In this document: one piece after another, positions 33,914 to 43,345 of the stretch
How positions within the stretch are numbered: position 1 is the stretch's first letter
Layout of the letters: each line of letters opens with the position of its first letter
From: an uncultured Winogradskyella sp.
Lineage (GTDB): Bacteria; Bacteroidota; Bacteroidia; Flavobacteriales; Flavobacteriaceae
DNA length: 64,000 nt
Direction of reading: 5' to 3'
NCBI RefSeq assembly: GCF_947495255.1
Contig: NZ_CANLYI010000006.1
Span: 186,001-250,000 of the forward strand
Position numbers and translations under genes: made by a program
Notes under the pieces: model-generated
The model's database searches: none
What the model was told of the DNA's origin: nothing
What the model saw: only the letters and a program-made list of their open reading frames with translations

Positions 33914-36900
33914 ATGAAGTCCTCTAAACTTTTTTTTTCTTTATTTTTTATTTTTTCAATAGTCTCAATTTCTAAAGCACAACAGAAATGTGGTTTTGAT
34001 GGAATTAGAGAACAACAACTTCAAGATTCAAATTTCGCAGGTATAGCTCAACAAGCAGAGTTGAAATTGCAAAAAGCCATTAGGGAAAGAGATTTGTTTA
34101 AAATGAATGGCACAGTATTGACAATTCCTATTGTAGTGCACGTATTGCATTTAGGGGAAACTGTTGGTGCAGGAACTAATATTTCTGACGCACAAATTCA
34201 GAGTAGTATTGATAATCTTAATGACTATTACAGAGGGCAGATTGCAACTAGTCCAATAGATTTTGAAATAGAATTTACCCTTGCCCAAAGAGATCCTAAT
34301 TGTAATGCTACAACTGGTATTAATAGAATAAATGCTTCTGGTTTACCAGGATATTTAGATTATGGTGTTAATGTAGCAAATACAAACGGAGCTGATTATA
34401 GTGATATTGTAGCATTGAGTAGCTGGCCACAGACGGATTACTTGAATGTATGGATAGTAACAGAATTAGATGGTAATGATGGAGGATATGGATATCAAGG
34501 GTATGCCTATTTTTATAATGAAACATTTAGTACACACGGGTCTGTAATGATGTCTTCAGTTTTTGGTTATGATCCAGGTAACACAAATGGTTGGGGACTT
34601 AATTCTAATGGCGACAATAGTACTGTAGTCCATGAGGTTGGACATTTTTTTCATTTGTATCATACGTTTCAGGGTGATGGCACAGGGAGTACTTGTCCTT
34701 TAGATTCAATTGTTGGCACTGATAGTGATGGTTGTGCAGATACAGTGCCACACAAAAGAGAAACTAGCACATGTCCTACAAATAATAGTTGCACAGGTAG
34801 TCCTTGGATAGATAATAATACCATTAATAATATAATGAGTTATTATAGTTGTTCAGATAGACTTACCAATGACCAAAAAACGAGAGTTCGTGCAGCAATG
34901 GAAGGTACGTCTATTGCTAGTTCTAAGGGTGCTGAGCCATTAGATTTGAGTTACGAAGCTCCTTCTGTGGTTTGTAGTGTAAATCCAGCGGCAGATTTAA
35001 CTGCAAATTATGCAGGAATTACTAATGTTGAATTAAATGGAATAAGTTTTACTTCTTCAACAGCTGCAAACGATGGAGGAAACATAGATGAAAGTGGTAA
35101 TTGTTCTAATTATTTTGAAATTGATACTTCTGTTTCAAATACCCTAAATGTTGAACTAGGGCCAAATCTTAATCAATTAGGTGTATGGATTGATTGGAAT
35201 GACGATGGTGATTTCGATGATGATTCAGAAGAGCAATATCCAGTAACTCAAGGGATTTCTGGCTATAGTAATATTGCGATAAATCTTACTTATCCAACTT
35301 TAATTCCATATAATGACTATGTAAGAATTAGGATTGTCAACGATTTAGATACTGGGTATGGTCTTAATCCAATAGATTCTGCATGTTACCAAAGTTTAGC
35401 ATATGGCCAATCAGAGGATTATTCTATCTATATAGAGCCCAGCGTATTGCCAACAACTTATACATACAATAATGCATGGTCACCAAGTAACCCAATTGGA
35501 ACTTCAACTTCAAGCGATACAATTATAATTGAAACTGGTACTGCTAATATTTCTGCCAATACAGATTGTAATAGTTTAACAGTAAATCCTGGAGCAGCAT
35601 TAACAATTGATTCTGGTATAACACTTACTTCTAACACAGTCGACTTAAATTCTACGTCGCAATTGTTTTCTAGTCTAGTTTCAGATGGCACAATTACAGG
35701 TCTAGTTAATTATAATAGACATGTTTCTTTAGTTGGTTTGGAAGTGGGAGGAACAAATGACTTAATTTCAGCACCAATTCCAGGTCAGCTTTTTCCAGCA
35801 TTCGCAGCGTTAAATAGTTCCAATTTACCTGAATCTGGTTCAATAAGAGCTTTTGCGCCATATAATACTTCGGCTGGAGCTTATCAAAATTATGATTTAG
35901 TTACTAATGCGCTCACTACTATTGATTCTGGTGTGGGTTATAGAACAGCTACAACAGATGCAGGTACATTAACCTTTTCTGGTACACCTATTATTAATGA
36001 TGTCTTAGACCTGCCAATTAGTGATGCAGCAACAGGTTATGCGTGGAATCTTATTGGGAACCCATATCCTTCTTATATAGATTTTAATGAGTTTTTTACA
36101 GCTAATGCGGCCGAATTTGCAACGGGTAGTGCTTTTCAAGCTGTGTATGGTTATGATGGTAATGCTGATGATGGTTGGACTGTTTGGAATTTAGCCACAA
36201 TTGCAGACGGAACAATTACTGAGCTATTAGCTCCTGGTCAAGCATTTTTTGTAAAATCAAAATCAGGTGGTGGCTTAGTAGATTTTACAACAAGCATGAG
36301 ACGTGTTGGTAACTCTGATGATTTCATTGCCGGAAGAAATGAAGAGTCTAATGTTGCATTGTGCAAATTAAATTTAGAGAGTAGTTCTAAATCCGTTTCA
36401 ACACAAATTTACTTTATTGAAGGAACCACTAGAGGTTTAGACTCGGGTTATGATGCTGGTTCTTATAAAGGTAGTGCAGGTGATTTTTCTATATTTTCAA
36501 ATTTAGTAGACAATAATTCAGGTTTAGATATGGCTATCCAGTCTTTACCTTATAATGACTTAAATAATGTTATTATTCCTATTGGCATAAATGCACAAGC
36601 TAATGAGCAATTAACTATTTCTATGGATAATGTAACTAGTTTGCCATCAGGTGTTAATGTATATTTAAATGATACAGCAGAAAATACTTTTACTTTATTA
36701 AATACATCAAACTATGTGTTTATAGCAACAGAAGTGCTTTTAGGAACAGGTCGCTTCTATATTCAATATTCAACAGAGGCTTTGTCTATTAAAGGTAATG
36801 ATTTAAGTAGTTTACAAATCTATGCATCTACTACACCTAAAAAAATTGTTGTTAATGGATTATTAGCAAATGAAACTATAGCTCATATATATGATATTCA

Positions 36901-37042
36901 AGGTCGAATGATTTTAAGTAAAGAATTAAACCCATTGCAAGTTATAAATCATATTAATGTGTCTTCATTTTCTACAGGAATTTATATGATAAGATTAATA
37001 GATGGGAACCTAATTAAAACGCAGAAACTGATTATTAAATAA
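33914..37042 (+). CDS. Secreted M43-type metalloprotease with GEVED domain and T9SS tail
   Basis: A 1042-residue secreted protein. Signal peptide (cleavage near SKAQQ), then a pappalysin-type M43 metalloprotease domain (about 60-335) with zinc motif HEVGHFFHLYH (240-250) and Met-turn INNIMSYY. The family motif is HExxHxxGxxH, so the glycine is replaced by His247. Next comes a GEVED domain (about 395-515, WIDWNDDGDFDDDSEE and AYGQSEDYSIYIE), a beta-rich module of about 430 residues, and a C-terminal type A T9SS sorting signal (about 960-1042, HIYDIQGRMILSKEL ... TQKLIIK). It is exported through the type IX system. The beta module and tail are homologous to nearly all of the next gene's product. 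Confidence 0.9.
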   Translation: MKSSKLFFSLFFIFSIVSISKAQQKCGFDGIREQQLQDSNFAGIAQQAELKLQKAIRERDLFKMNGTVLTIPIVVHVLHLGETVGAGTNISDAQIQSSIDNLNDYYRGQIATSPIDFEIEFTLAQRDPNCNATTGINRINASGLPGYLDYGVNVANTNGADYSDIVALSSWPQTDYLNVWIVTELDGNDGGYGYQGYAYFYNETFSTHGSVMMSSVFGYDPGNTNGWGLNSNGDNSTVVHEVGHFFHLYHTFQGDGTGSTCPLDSIVGTDSDGCADTVPHKRETSTCPTNNSCTGSPWIDNNTINNIMSYYSCSDRLTNDQKTRVRAAMEGTSIASSKGAEPLDLSYEAPSVVCSVNPAADLTANYAGITNVELNGISFTSSTAANDGGNIDESGNCSNYFEIDTSVSNTLNVELGPNLNQLGVWIDWNDDGDFDDDSEEQYPVTQGISGYSNIAINLTYPTLIPYNDYVRIRIVNDLDTGYGLNPIDSACYQSLAYGQSEDYSIYIEPSVLPTTYTYNNAWSPSNPIGTSTSSDTIIIETGTANISANTDCNSLTVNPGAALTIDSGITLTSNTVDLNSTSQLFSSLVSDGTITGLVNYNRHVSLVGLEVGGTNDLISAPIPGQLFPAFAALNSSNLPESGSIRAFAPYNTSAGAYQNYDLVTNALTTIDSGVGYRTATTDAGTLTFSGTPIINDVLDLPISDAATGYAWNLIGNPYPSYIDFNEFFTANAAEFATGSAFQAVYGYDGNADDGWTVWNLATIADGTITELLAPGQAFFVKSKSGGGLVDFTTSMRRVGNSDDFIAGRNEESNVALCKLNLESSSKSVSTQIYFIEGTTRGLDSGYDAGSYKGSAGDFSIFSNLVDNNSGLDMAIQSLPYNDLNNVIIPIGINAQANEQLTISMDNVTSLPSGVNVYLNDTAENTFTLLNTSNYVFIATEVLLGTGRFYIQYSTEALSIKGNDLSSLQIYASTTPKKIVVNGLLANETIAHIYDIQGRMILSKELNPLQVINHINVSSFSTGIYMIRLIDGNLIKTQKLIIK

Positions 37043-37064
37043 TGAGTTGGTATATTTTAATTCT

Positions 37065-37101
37065 AAAGCAATCTTAAAGTCTAATTAAGATTGCTTTTTA
37101 T
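37065..37101 (+). terminator. Rho-independent terminator after the M43 gene
   Basis: Perfect 13-bp stem AAAGCAATCTTAA (37065-37077) / TTAAGATTGCTTT (37085-37097), followed by T residues. Confidence 0.85.
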
Positions 37102-37440
37102 TTTTAAATGATGATATAATATGCTAACATCAAGGTAATTAAATTTATTTTTCATCAAAACATATCTTTAATTAGGTTTTTCTAGGTTGAATTGTTGAAG
37201 TTTATGTTAAAAAAAATAAACAGAGTAGTGCTAAGTTCTAAATATTAGCATTTTACAGCAATTTTGCTTAAAAAATAAAAACGTAGTTTATCGATTAAAT
37301 ATGCTTTTTGACGATAAAAAAATGATTTCATCGATTTTTTGAATTTTTTTATCGATTTATTTGGTATTTCAACGAATGATTTTAGTGTTTTCCTAAGTTT
37401 GTTAAACATAAATTTAACATAAATCAAAAACCCTAATCTT
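37102..37440 (+). promoter_or_regulatory. AT-rich leader/control region with ATCGATT repeats
   Basis: About 340 bp without a convincing gene between the two T9SS cargo genes. ATCGATT occurs three times on the plus strand (37290-37296, 37330-37336, 37351-37357) within 70 bp, each inside a T-rich context. The motif ATCGAT is palindromic, so these could be binding sites for a dimeric regulator or an RNA element of the following gene's leader. No clear -7 box was settled on. Confidence 0.35.
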
Positions 37441-39096
37441 ATGAAATTTTTAAAAACTACTCTATTATTACTATTTGCGTTATTTGCATCTAATGCTTTA
37501 AAAGCACAAGAAAGTTATACTTATAACGGTACTTGGTCTCCAAGCAGCCCAGTAGGCGTTTCAACCTCAATCGATGAAATTGAAATTGAATCTGGTGTTG
37601 TGAATATCGATGCTAATACCATTTGTGCAAGTTTTACTGTAAACGAAGGTGCTACTGTATTTCTTCGTTCTGGTTATACACTAACTGCAGGTGTTGTAGA
37701 ATTGTATTCTACATCTACACAATTTGCTAGTTTAATTTCTTACGGAACAATTGTTGGTGTTGTTAATTACTATAGACACACATCGCAAATAGCACCAATT
37801 GGTACAAACGATTTAATTGCTTCACCACTTTCTGGACAGTTATTTCCTGCATTTGCAACTGCAAATTCTAACTTGCCTGCTCAATCAACACTTAGAGCTT
37901 TTGCTCCTTTTAATGCTATAACTGGTACTTATGAGAACTATGACGTCGTTGGTAACGCAACAACTGAAATTTTATCTGGACAAGGATTTAGAACTGCTAC
38001 AATGGATGGTAGTGAGTTGGTTTTTACAGGTGATGTAAGATCAGACGATGTTCTAGATATACCAATCTATGATAATGTTGCCGCTAATGGATGGAATCTT
38101 GTAGGAAACCCTTACCCATCATACATTGATTTTGAATTATTCTTTGAAATTAACGAAGATCAATTAGATTCAGGTTCTGCTCATGCTGTTTATGGTTATG
38201 ATGGAGATACATCTGATGGTTGGGTAGTATGGAATCAAGCAGTTATTGATTCACCAGAAATTCCTGAGGTTATTACTCCAGGTCAAGCATTTTTTGTGAA
38301 GGCTAAACCAGGCGGAGGATTAATTGATTTTACAAGAGCTATGCGTTGTATAGGAGATTCAGATGATTTTATTGCTGGTCGTTCAGAGACTACTTCTCCT
38401 CACCATGGACATATTAAATTAAACTCTAGTGCAAATGGTGCTAGTTTTGAAACTGATTTTTATTTTAATGACAATGCAACTTGTGGTTTTGATCCTGGAT
38501 ATGATTCTAGTATTTATGGACAAACGCCTCCAGAATTTTCAATATACTCTAATTTAATTGAGGAGAATACAGGTGCTGCACTTGCTATCCAAGCAATGGA
38601 TCCTGCTTCTATGAATGATGTTGTTGTGCCTTTAGGAGTTCACGCAACTCAAGGTCAAGAAGTAACATTCAGTATTACTGAGACTGATATGCCAGATAAC
38701 ATCGATGTGTATTTAGAAGATGCTGCTACCAATTCTTCAATGTTATTAAATTCTAATAATTATGTATTTACTGCTGGTTCTGATATTTCTGGTGTTGGTC
38801 GTTTTTACTTAAGATTCACTAATCAGGCACTTAGTGTTTTAAATTCAAAATTAGATGAAATAAGTATTATTTCTAACAACAGTAACGATACTATAGAGAT
38901 TAAAGGTCAGTTAAATAATGACACAAAAGCAGAATTGTTTGATACTAACGGACGTCTTATATTAGAAAGCGCTCTAAATACAAATAGTACAACTCAAATC
39001 TTGGATGTGAAATATTTAATACCTGGTGTATATATTATTTCTCTAAATGGAGATAATGCAAATGAAAAACGTGTAGAAAAATTAATAATTAAATAG
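37441..39096 (+). CDS. T9SS-sorted surface protein, paralogue of the M43 protein's C-terminal half
   Basis: A 551-residue secreted protein: signal peptide (cleavage near LKAQE), a beta-rich body starting YTYNGTWSPSSPVGVST, and a type A T9SS sorting tail ending RVEKLIIK. The body is clearly homologous to about residues 515-960 of the upstream protease (shared NDLIASPLSGQLFPAFA, GWNLVGNPYPSYIDF, PGQAFFVKAKPGGGLIDFT, GDSDDFIAGR, allowing a few changes). It lacks any protease domain. Likely a cell-surface or secreted structural/binding protein; the tandem arrangement points to duplication with gain or loss of the enzymatic part. Confidence 0.85.
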   Translation: MKFLKTTLLLLFALFASNALKAQESYTYNGTWSPSSPVGVSTSIDEIEIESGVVNIDANTICASFTVNEGATVFLRSGYTLTAGVVELYSTSTQFASLISYGTIVGVVNYYRHTSQIAPIGTNDLIASPLSGQLFPAFATANSNLPAQSTLRAFAPFNAITGTYENYDVVGNATTEILSGQGFRTATMDGSELVFTGDVRSDDVLDIPIYDNVAANGWNLVGNPYPSYIDFELFFEINEDQLDSGSAHAVYGYDGDTSDGWVVWNQAVIDSPEIPEVITPGQAFFVKAKPGGGLIDFTRAMRCIGDSDDFIAGRSETTSPHHGHIKLNSSANGASFETDFYFNDNATCGFDPGYDSSIYGQTPPEFSIYSNLIEENTGAALAIQAMDPASMNDVVVPLGVHATQGQEVTFSITETDMPDNIDVYLEDAATNSSMLLNSNNYVFTAGSDISGVGRFYLRFTNQALSVLNSKLDEISIISNNSNDTIEIKGQLNNDTKAELFDTNGRLILESALNTNSTTQILDVKYLIPGVYIISLNGDNANEKRVEKLIIK

Positions 39097-39116
39097 CCTC
39101 TAATTACTGCACTAAT

Positions 39117-39156
39117 AAAAACTATCATAATCTCACGGTTATGGTAGTTTTTTATT
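39117..39156 (+). terminator. Rho-independent terminator after the T9SS gene
   Basis: Stem AAAAACTATCATAA (39117-39130) / TTATGGTAGTTTTT (39139-39152) with one G-U pair, loop TCTCACGG, then T residues. Confidence 0.85.
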
Positions 39157-39211
39157 TAATAATATTAAGTAATATTTTTGCTATCTTCTATAAAATAGCG
39201 TTCTTGTCAAC

Positions 39212-39997
39212 ATGTTCGACAAACGTTACTATTACCTTATAAAACTACAATATTTAGGCTATCGTTTTCATGGTTGGCAAAAACAACCAGATGTAAAAAC
39301 AGTGCATCTTATGATAGATCGTACACTTAAATATATTCTCCAAGATATAAGATTTAAAACTTTAGGTGCTGGTAGAACTGATGCCATGGTATCTGCAAAC
39401 GAAGCTGCCTTAGAGTTATTTATATATAATGAACCTATTGAAGATTTTGACGAATTTTTAGATCTGTTCAATCATAATTTACCGCAAGATATTAGAGCCT
39501 TGTCTATAAAAGAAGTAGATAAGAAATTTAATATTATAAAAGATTCTAAATTAAAGGAATATCATTATGTGTTTTCAGAAGGTCAAAAAAATCATCCCTT
39601 TTGCGCACCAATTCTTACTACTATTTTAGAACCATTGAATGTTGAACTAATGAAACAAGGAGCAAAATTGTTTGAAGGTTCACATAATTTTAAAACTTAT
39701 TGTTACAGAGCTACAGATAAAGGCGAATATTTTAGAACCATTGTAGCTTCAGAAATAGTAGACAATACTATTTACACAGCAAACTTCTTTCCTGAAGAGT
39801 CTTATGTATTTAAAGTTGTTGGTAAGGGATTTATGCGAAACCAAATACGCTTAATGTTTGGTTGTTTAATTAAACTAGGTAGAGGAGAAATAACATTAGA
39901 TTATATAGAAGAGACTCTGAAAATTGAAAGTACTGAAGTGATGGATTATATCGCACCCGCTTCAGGCTTAATACTTCATTCTTTAGATTTTGAATAA
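39212..39997 (+). CDS. truA: tRNA pseudouridine synthase A-type
   Basis: A 261-residue TruA-family pseudouridine synthase, acting on uridines of the tRNA anticodon arm. It begins YYYLIKLQYLGYRFHGWQKQP. The catalytic Asp lies in GAGRTDAMVSANEAALE, where the usual GRTDAGVHA loop is altered after the Asp, as in the divergent TruA-like proteins seen in Bacteroidota. The C-terminal FKVVGKGFMRNQIRLM is the conserved second half signature. Length is typical of TruA. It is monocistronic with a strong terminator directly after the stop. Given the altered loop, a second TruA copy elsewhere in the genome is possible. Confidence 0.88.
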   Translation: MFDKRYYYLIKLQYLGYRFHGWQKQPDVKTVHLMIDRTLKYILQDIRFKTLGAGRTDAMVSANEAALELFIYNEPIEDFDEFLDLFNHNLPQDIRALSIKEVDKKFNIIKDSKLKEYHYVFSEGQKNHPFCAPILTTILEPLNVELMKQGAKLFEGSHNFKTYCYRATDKGEYFRTIVASEIVDNTIYTANFFPEESYVFKVVGKGFMRNQIRLMFGCLIKLGRGEITLDYIEETLKIESTEVMDYIAPASGLILHSLDFE

Positions 39998-39998
39998 A

Positions 39999-40030
39999 AA
40001 AAAGGTATTAGAACAAACTAATACCTTTTT
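39999..40030 (+). terminator. Rho-independent terminator after truA
   Basis: Perfect 13-bp stem AAAAAGGTATTAG (39999-40011) / CTAATACCTTTTT (40018-40030), loop AACAAA, two bases after the stop codon. Confidence 0.9.
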
Positions 40031-40201
40031 AAATTTTGGTTGGTTAAAATATCTTCTTATTCAAAATACAATAAAAAAGATTTCAATAAATATACTATTT
40101 TGAAGTTGATTCAATAATACTAATATTATAATCAACAATTAAATAATGCATTATATCATCTTAATAATTAGTAAATATTTGAATGAGAAAAATGCTACAA
40201 A

Positions 40202-40423
40202 TTAATCTGCAACATGAAGTTTTGGCTCTTTGTTAACGAATTTTCCGTCAACAGACTCGCCTAAAATGATCACTTCTTTAGATCGTTCGTACATTTTTAT
40301 AGCACGATGCATCTGTAATTTAGTTCCACTGTAAAGTTTTACACCTGATCTTGAGCCCTTGTTTCTGATTTCAATATAGTAACCGTCCTTTAGTTTGGTT
40401 GGTCTTGTTGCTGGTCTACCCAT
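40202..40423 (-). CDS. Small conserved flavobacterial protein with GRPATRPTKL N-terminus
   Basis: A 73-residue soluble basic protein. The N-terminus MGRPATRPTKLKDGYYIEIR contains a GRP motif like an AT-hook, followed by a compact domain (GSRSGVKLYSGTKLQMHRAIKMYERSKEVIILGES). I recall similar uncharacterised proteins throughout Flavobacteriaceae; no function is known to me. The ATG at 40423 is used, because the upstream extension to 40498 is hydrophobic and not in keeping with the conserved start. The basic character and AT-hook-like start allow a DNA- or RNA-binding guess only. Confidence 0.72.
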   Translation of the reverse strand: MGRPATRPTKLKDGYYIEIRNKGSRSGVKLYSGTKLQMHRAIKMYERSKEVIILGESVDGKFVNKEPKLHVAD

Positions 40424-40799
40424 AAATATAATATCTGTTTTTAAAAGTAGTGCATAATAGGAAAAATTAAAACAACTCACAAGTTTATTCAATAACATTT
40501 ATTCATGAGATATACACTAGTCTAACATCTCATTATATATCGCTACAAAAGTTTGTGATAATTAATAATTATTGGATTCCTAAATATGATATAAAACAAA
40601 ATGCAAATACAAAATAGTAGACTCTTTTAATTACGAAATATATAATGTGAATGAATTTTGCTTTTTTTGAAAAGAGCTAAGACTATTAGTAAAAGAGCAA
40701 AACGAATCTCTTTAACATTACCACCTTTGTATTGTAGATGTTTAGAGAATATCATTTGCATATTTAATGATTTATAATTTAAAAAAAATAGATATTACT
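40424..40799. other. AT-rich divergent intergenic region
   Basis: About 375 bp between the small basic protein (minus) and an MscS-type channel (plus). A possible -7 box, CACCTTTG (40722-40729), lies before the channel gene. No ORF, RNA gene or repeat is supported here. Confidence 0.5.
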
Positions 40800-41702
40800 A
40801 TGAAAGAACAATTTAATACTGCCTTTGGCAATCTTGTAGACAAATTAATAGGATGGTTTAATGCCATTATAGAAAGTATACCAAATTTAATATTGGCCGT
40901 TTTAGTCATGGTTTCAACATACTTTGCTGCAAAATACATTAGCAGATTAGTAGTTAGGTTAATTGATAAAAAAATAGAACAAGCTTCAATTAAAAACGCT
41001 ATAAGTAGAGTAAGTGCTGTAGTTGTTGTGGCTTTAGGTTTATTTATTGCTTTGGGTGTTTTAAACTTGGGTAAAGCACTAACCTCATTATTAGCAGGTG
41101 CTGGTGTTGTTGGTTTAGCAATTGGTTTAGCGTTACAAGGAACTTTAGCAAACACTTTTGCAGGACTTATATTATCCTTTAGAAAGAAAATACAAATTGG
41201 TCATTGGGTAGAAACTACAGGGTTTTCGGGAGAGGTGATGGATATTAACCTTAAAGATTTCACGTTAAAAGAAGCTGATAATAATATTGTCATTATTCCC
41301 AATAAAACAATTCTAGATAATCCTTTAAAAAACTATTCCTTAACTACAAGAATGCGTGTTTTTATTGAATGTGGAGTAGGCTATGAGTCCGATTTAGAAA
41401 AAGTAGAACAATTAACAAAAGATGTGATTGCTAATACATTCGACCAAGTAAAAACTGCAGATGATGTAGAGTTTTATTATACAGAATTTGGCGGAAGCTC
41501 TATCAACTATTTATGTCGCTTTTGGATTGATGCAGATAGTATGCTCGAAAAGTTAAGAGCAAAAACTAAAGCGATTATTGAGATTAAGAAAGCTTATGAC
41601 AAAGAAGATATTAATATTCCGTTCCCAATTAGAACTTTACAATTCGATAATAAGTTAAATGTTAAAGCGCCAGATTTAAAAGAAGCTTTTGCAAGTAATT
41701 AA
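40800..41702 (+). CDS. mscS: MscS-family mechanosensitive ion channel
   Basis: A 300-residue small-conductance mechanosensitive channel that opens on membrane tension to release solutes during hypo-osmotic shock. It has three membrane helices (about 25-50, 65-88, 92-120); the pore-lining third helix is Gly/Ala-rich (GAGVVGLAIGLALQGTLANTFAG, quoted in overlapping parts), followed by the cytoplasmic beta domain (RIGHW-type IQIGHWVETTGFSGEV, IIPNKTILDNPLKNYS) and the C-terminal cage. The ATG at 40800 is preferred to one at 40767 because it begins the conserved region and fits the family length. Stands alone. Confidence 0.92.
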   Translation: MKEQFNTAFGNLVDKLIGWFNAIIESIPNLILAVLVMVSTYFAAKYISRLVVRLIDKKIEQASIKNAISRVSAVVVVALGLFIALGVLNLGKALTSLLAGAGVVGLAIGLALQGTLANTFAGLILSFRKKIQIGHWVETTGFSGEVMDINLKDFTLKEADNNIVIIPNKTILDNPLKNYSLTTRMRVFIECGVGYESDLEKVEQLTKDVIANTFDQVKTADDVEFYYTEFGGSSINYLCRFWIDADSMLEKLRAKTKAIIEIKKAYDKEDINIPFPIRTLQFDNKLNVKAPDLKEAFASN

Positions 41703-41782
41703 AAAAGCTAGTAATAATAAATGCGAAAGTATTCGAGTTAATATGCATCGCAAAAGAATAAAACCAAACAACATATCATAGT

Positions 41783-41790
41783 GATATTTG
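41783..41790 (+). promoter_or_regulatory. Candidate -7 box for the small acidic lipoprotein
   Basis: GATATTTG matches TAnnTTTG at 7 of 8 positions, 32 nt before the start codon. Confidence 0.35.
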
Positions 41791-41821
41791 TATATATTAA
41801 TTATTTAAAACAAAAAAAAGC

Positions 41822-42007
41822 ATGAAAAAATTAAGTTATTTATTTATAGCCTTATTTAGTTTAAGTTTAATGACAACAAGTTGTAGAGAACAAAAATTTA
41901 CAGGTGAAAAAGTTGAAGAAGCTGTTGAAGATACAGGCGACGCAATTGAAGATGCGGCAGATGATGTTTCTGATGAAGTTGAAGATGTCGTTGACGACAA
42001 TAAATAA
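41822..42007 (+). CDS. Small acidic lipoprotein
   Basis: A 61-residue lipoprotein: signal peptide with lipobox TTSC (Cys21), then a 40-residue tail that is almost wholly Glu, Asp, Val and Ala (KVEEAVEDTGDAIEDAADD and so on), likely a short amphipathic, strongly acidic helix. Such tails occur in small stress-inducible lipoproteins of Bacteroidota; no defined function. It has its own candidate promoter and a terminator directly downstream, so it is transcribed alone. Confidence 0.8.
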   Translation: MKKLSYLFIALFSLSLMTTSCREQKFTGEKVEEAVEDTGDAIEDAADDVSDEVEDVVDDNK

Positions 42008-42024
42008 TACTAAATAGTAAAATT

Positions 42025-42054
42025 AAAAAGCCATCGTTACGATGGCTTTTTATA
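42025..42054 (+). terminator. Rho-independent terminator after the acidic lipoprotein
   Basis: Perfect 12-bp stem AAAAAGCCATCG (42025-42036) / CGATGGCTTTTT (42040-42051), loop TTA. Confidence 0.88.
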
Positions 42055-42091
42055 TTTTTATAAAAATAAGACCATATTAGAAATAACACCT

Positions 42092-42769
42092 ATGAGTAAT
42101 TCCATCCCAAAAGAAATATTAACCTTTTTTAAAAAGCTTGAAAAAAATAATAATCGCGATTGGTTTAATGAGCATAAGCCAGATTTCAAGACTATTGAAG
42201 CTAAAGTTAAGGCGTGTTATAATTATTTGGGTGAATTAATGAATACTCATGATCAAATTGAAAAAATAAAGATTTTTAGAATCTATAGAGATGTCCGTTT
42301 CTCTAAAAATAAGTTACCCTATAAAACACATTTTGGTGGTTCTTTTGCAAGAAAAAAGCCAGAACTAAGAGGTGGTTACTATATGCATATTCAACCCAAT
42401 AATGAATCTTTTATAGCTACAGGTTTTTGGGACCCTAGTAAAGAAGATATTTTACGAATAAGAAAAGAATTTGAAATGGATGATAGTGAAATACGCAACA
42501 TTTTAAACGATAAAACCTTTAAAGACACTTGGGGAAATTTTACAGGAGACGAACTAAAAACAGCACCAAAAGGATTTGATAAAGAACATCCTGCTATAGA
42601 CTTAATAAGAAGAAAGCAATTTATCTTTGTAAAGAAGTTTACCGATAAGGAAGTCCTTGCAGATAACTTTTTAGACGAAGTTAATCAAGCTTTCAAAAAT
42701 GTAAGACCATTTTTTGATTATATGAGTGATGTGCTTACAACTAACCTTAATGGAGAATCGCTATTGTAA
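42092..42769 (+). CDS. DUF2461 family protein
   Basis: A 225-residue cytoplasmic protein of the DUF2461/TIGR02453 family. Family hallmarks are FFKKLEKNNNRDWFNEHK near the N-terminus, IFRIYRDVRFSKNKLPYKTHFG, and GGYYMHIQPN. Members are widespread in bacteria and fungi; their biochemical role is not established. The gene is convergent with the next one, only 4 bp apart, with no hairpin in between. Confidence 0.92.
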   Translation: MSNSIPKEILTFFKKLEKNNNRDWFNEHKPDFKTIEAKVKACYNYLGELMNTHDQIEKIKIFRIYRDVRFSKNKLPYKTHFGGSFARKKPELRGGYYMHIQPNNESFIATGFWDPSKEDILRIRKEFEMDDSEIRNILNDKTFKDTWGNFTGDELKTAPKGFDKEHPAIDLIRRKQFIFVKKFTDKEVLADNFLDEVNQAFKNVRPFFDYMSDVLTTNLNGESLL

Positions 42770-42773
42770 AATT

Positions 42774-43187
42774 TTAGATTTCCTGTAATTCTGGCTGATT
42801 AAAAAGTTGGATACTATGTATTAAGCGCTCTTTTATAATATTAGTTATTCGCTTATTTAATGCCGAAGAGTTTTTAATGTAAATTTCGTATTCTTCAACC
42901 GTAAACTGGCCAATAACCATTCCTTTTAAAGCGTTTCTAAATTTTATATCTTTCTGTATAGCATTAGAGATATACTTTAATTGCTCATCTAAAATTAAAC
43001 TTAGAAATACATTTTTGTGTTTTCTAATATAGTTTTTAAAGACTGCAATAAATAAATCGTGTTGAAGCTTAATAATAGGTCTCAATGTTTTATTCTGAAA
43101 TGCTTCCTCAGCACTTGTGCCTTCATGTACTTTGGCAGATAGAATTTCTGGTCTAATTGATAGTAGGTCATTAAATCTTGAGGACAT
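42774..43187 (-). CDS. Conserved flavobacterial protein of unknown function
   Basis: A 137-residue soluble, mainly helical protein (FQNKTLRPIIKLQHDLFIAVF, quoted in part; ALKGMVIGQFTVEEYEIY; SALNKRITNIIKERL). I recall close relatives in Flavobacteriaceae that are often labelled glyoxalase by transfer of annotation, but no glyoxalase metal-binding pattern is visible, so I do not adopt that name. Tail-to-tail with the DUF2461 gene; divergent from the thioesterase gene. No function proposed. Confidence 0.7.
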   Translation of the reverse strand: MSSRFNDLLSIRPEILSAKVHEGTSAEEAFQNKTLRPIIKLQHDLFIAVFKNYIRKHKNVFLSLILDEQLKYISNAIQKDIKFRNALKGMVIGQFTVEEYEIYIKNSSALNKRITNIIKERLIHSIQLFNQPELQEI

Positions 43188-43345
43188 AATATGGTAATTA
43201 AGGATTAATTCGGTATTAAAATTAATGAATTACATACCGTTTCAACTTAAATGCACCATTATCTTGTTAACGCTGTTATTAACATTGTGCATTTTAATAT
43301 TTAAAAATCCTATTCTGTTCAACTTATAAAATGGTAATGATATCT

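Noticed and set aside
37245-37427. A 60-codon Lys/Phe-rich minus-strand ORF
   Set aside because: It is AT-rich and low in complexity, lies in the leader of the plus-strand T9SS gene, starts with TTG in this reading, and resembles no protein I know.
42774-43187. Glyoxalase annotation for the 137-residue protein
   Set aside because: No glyoxalase metal-binding residues or beta-alpha-beta pattern is visible; the name seems to be an inherited label for this group.
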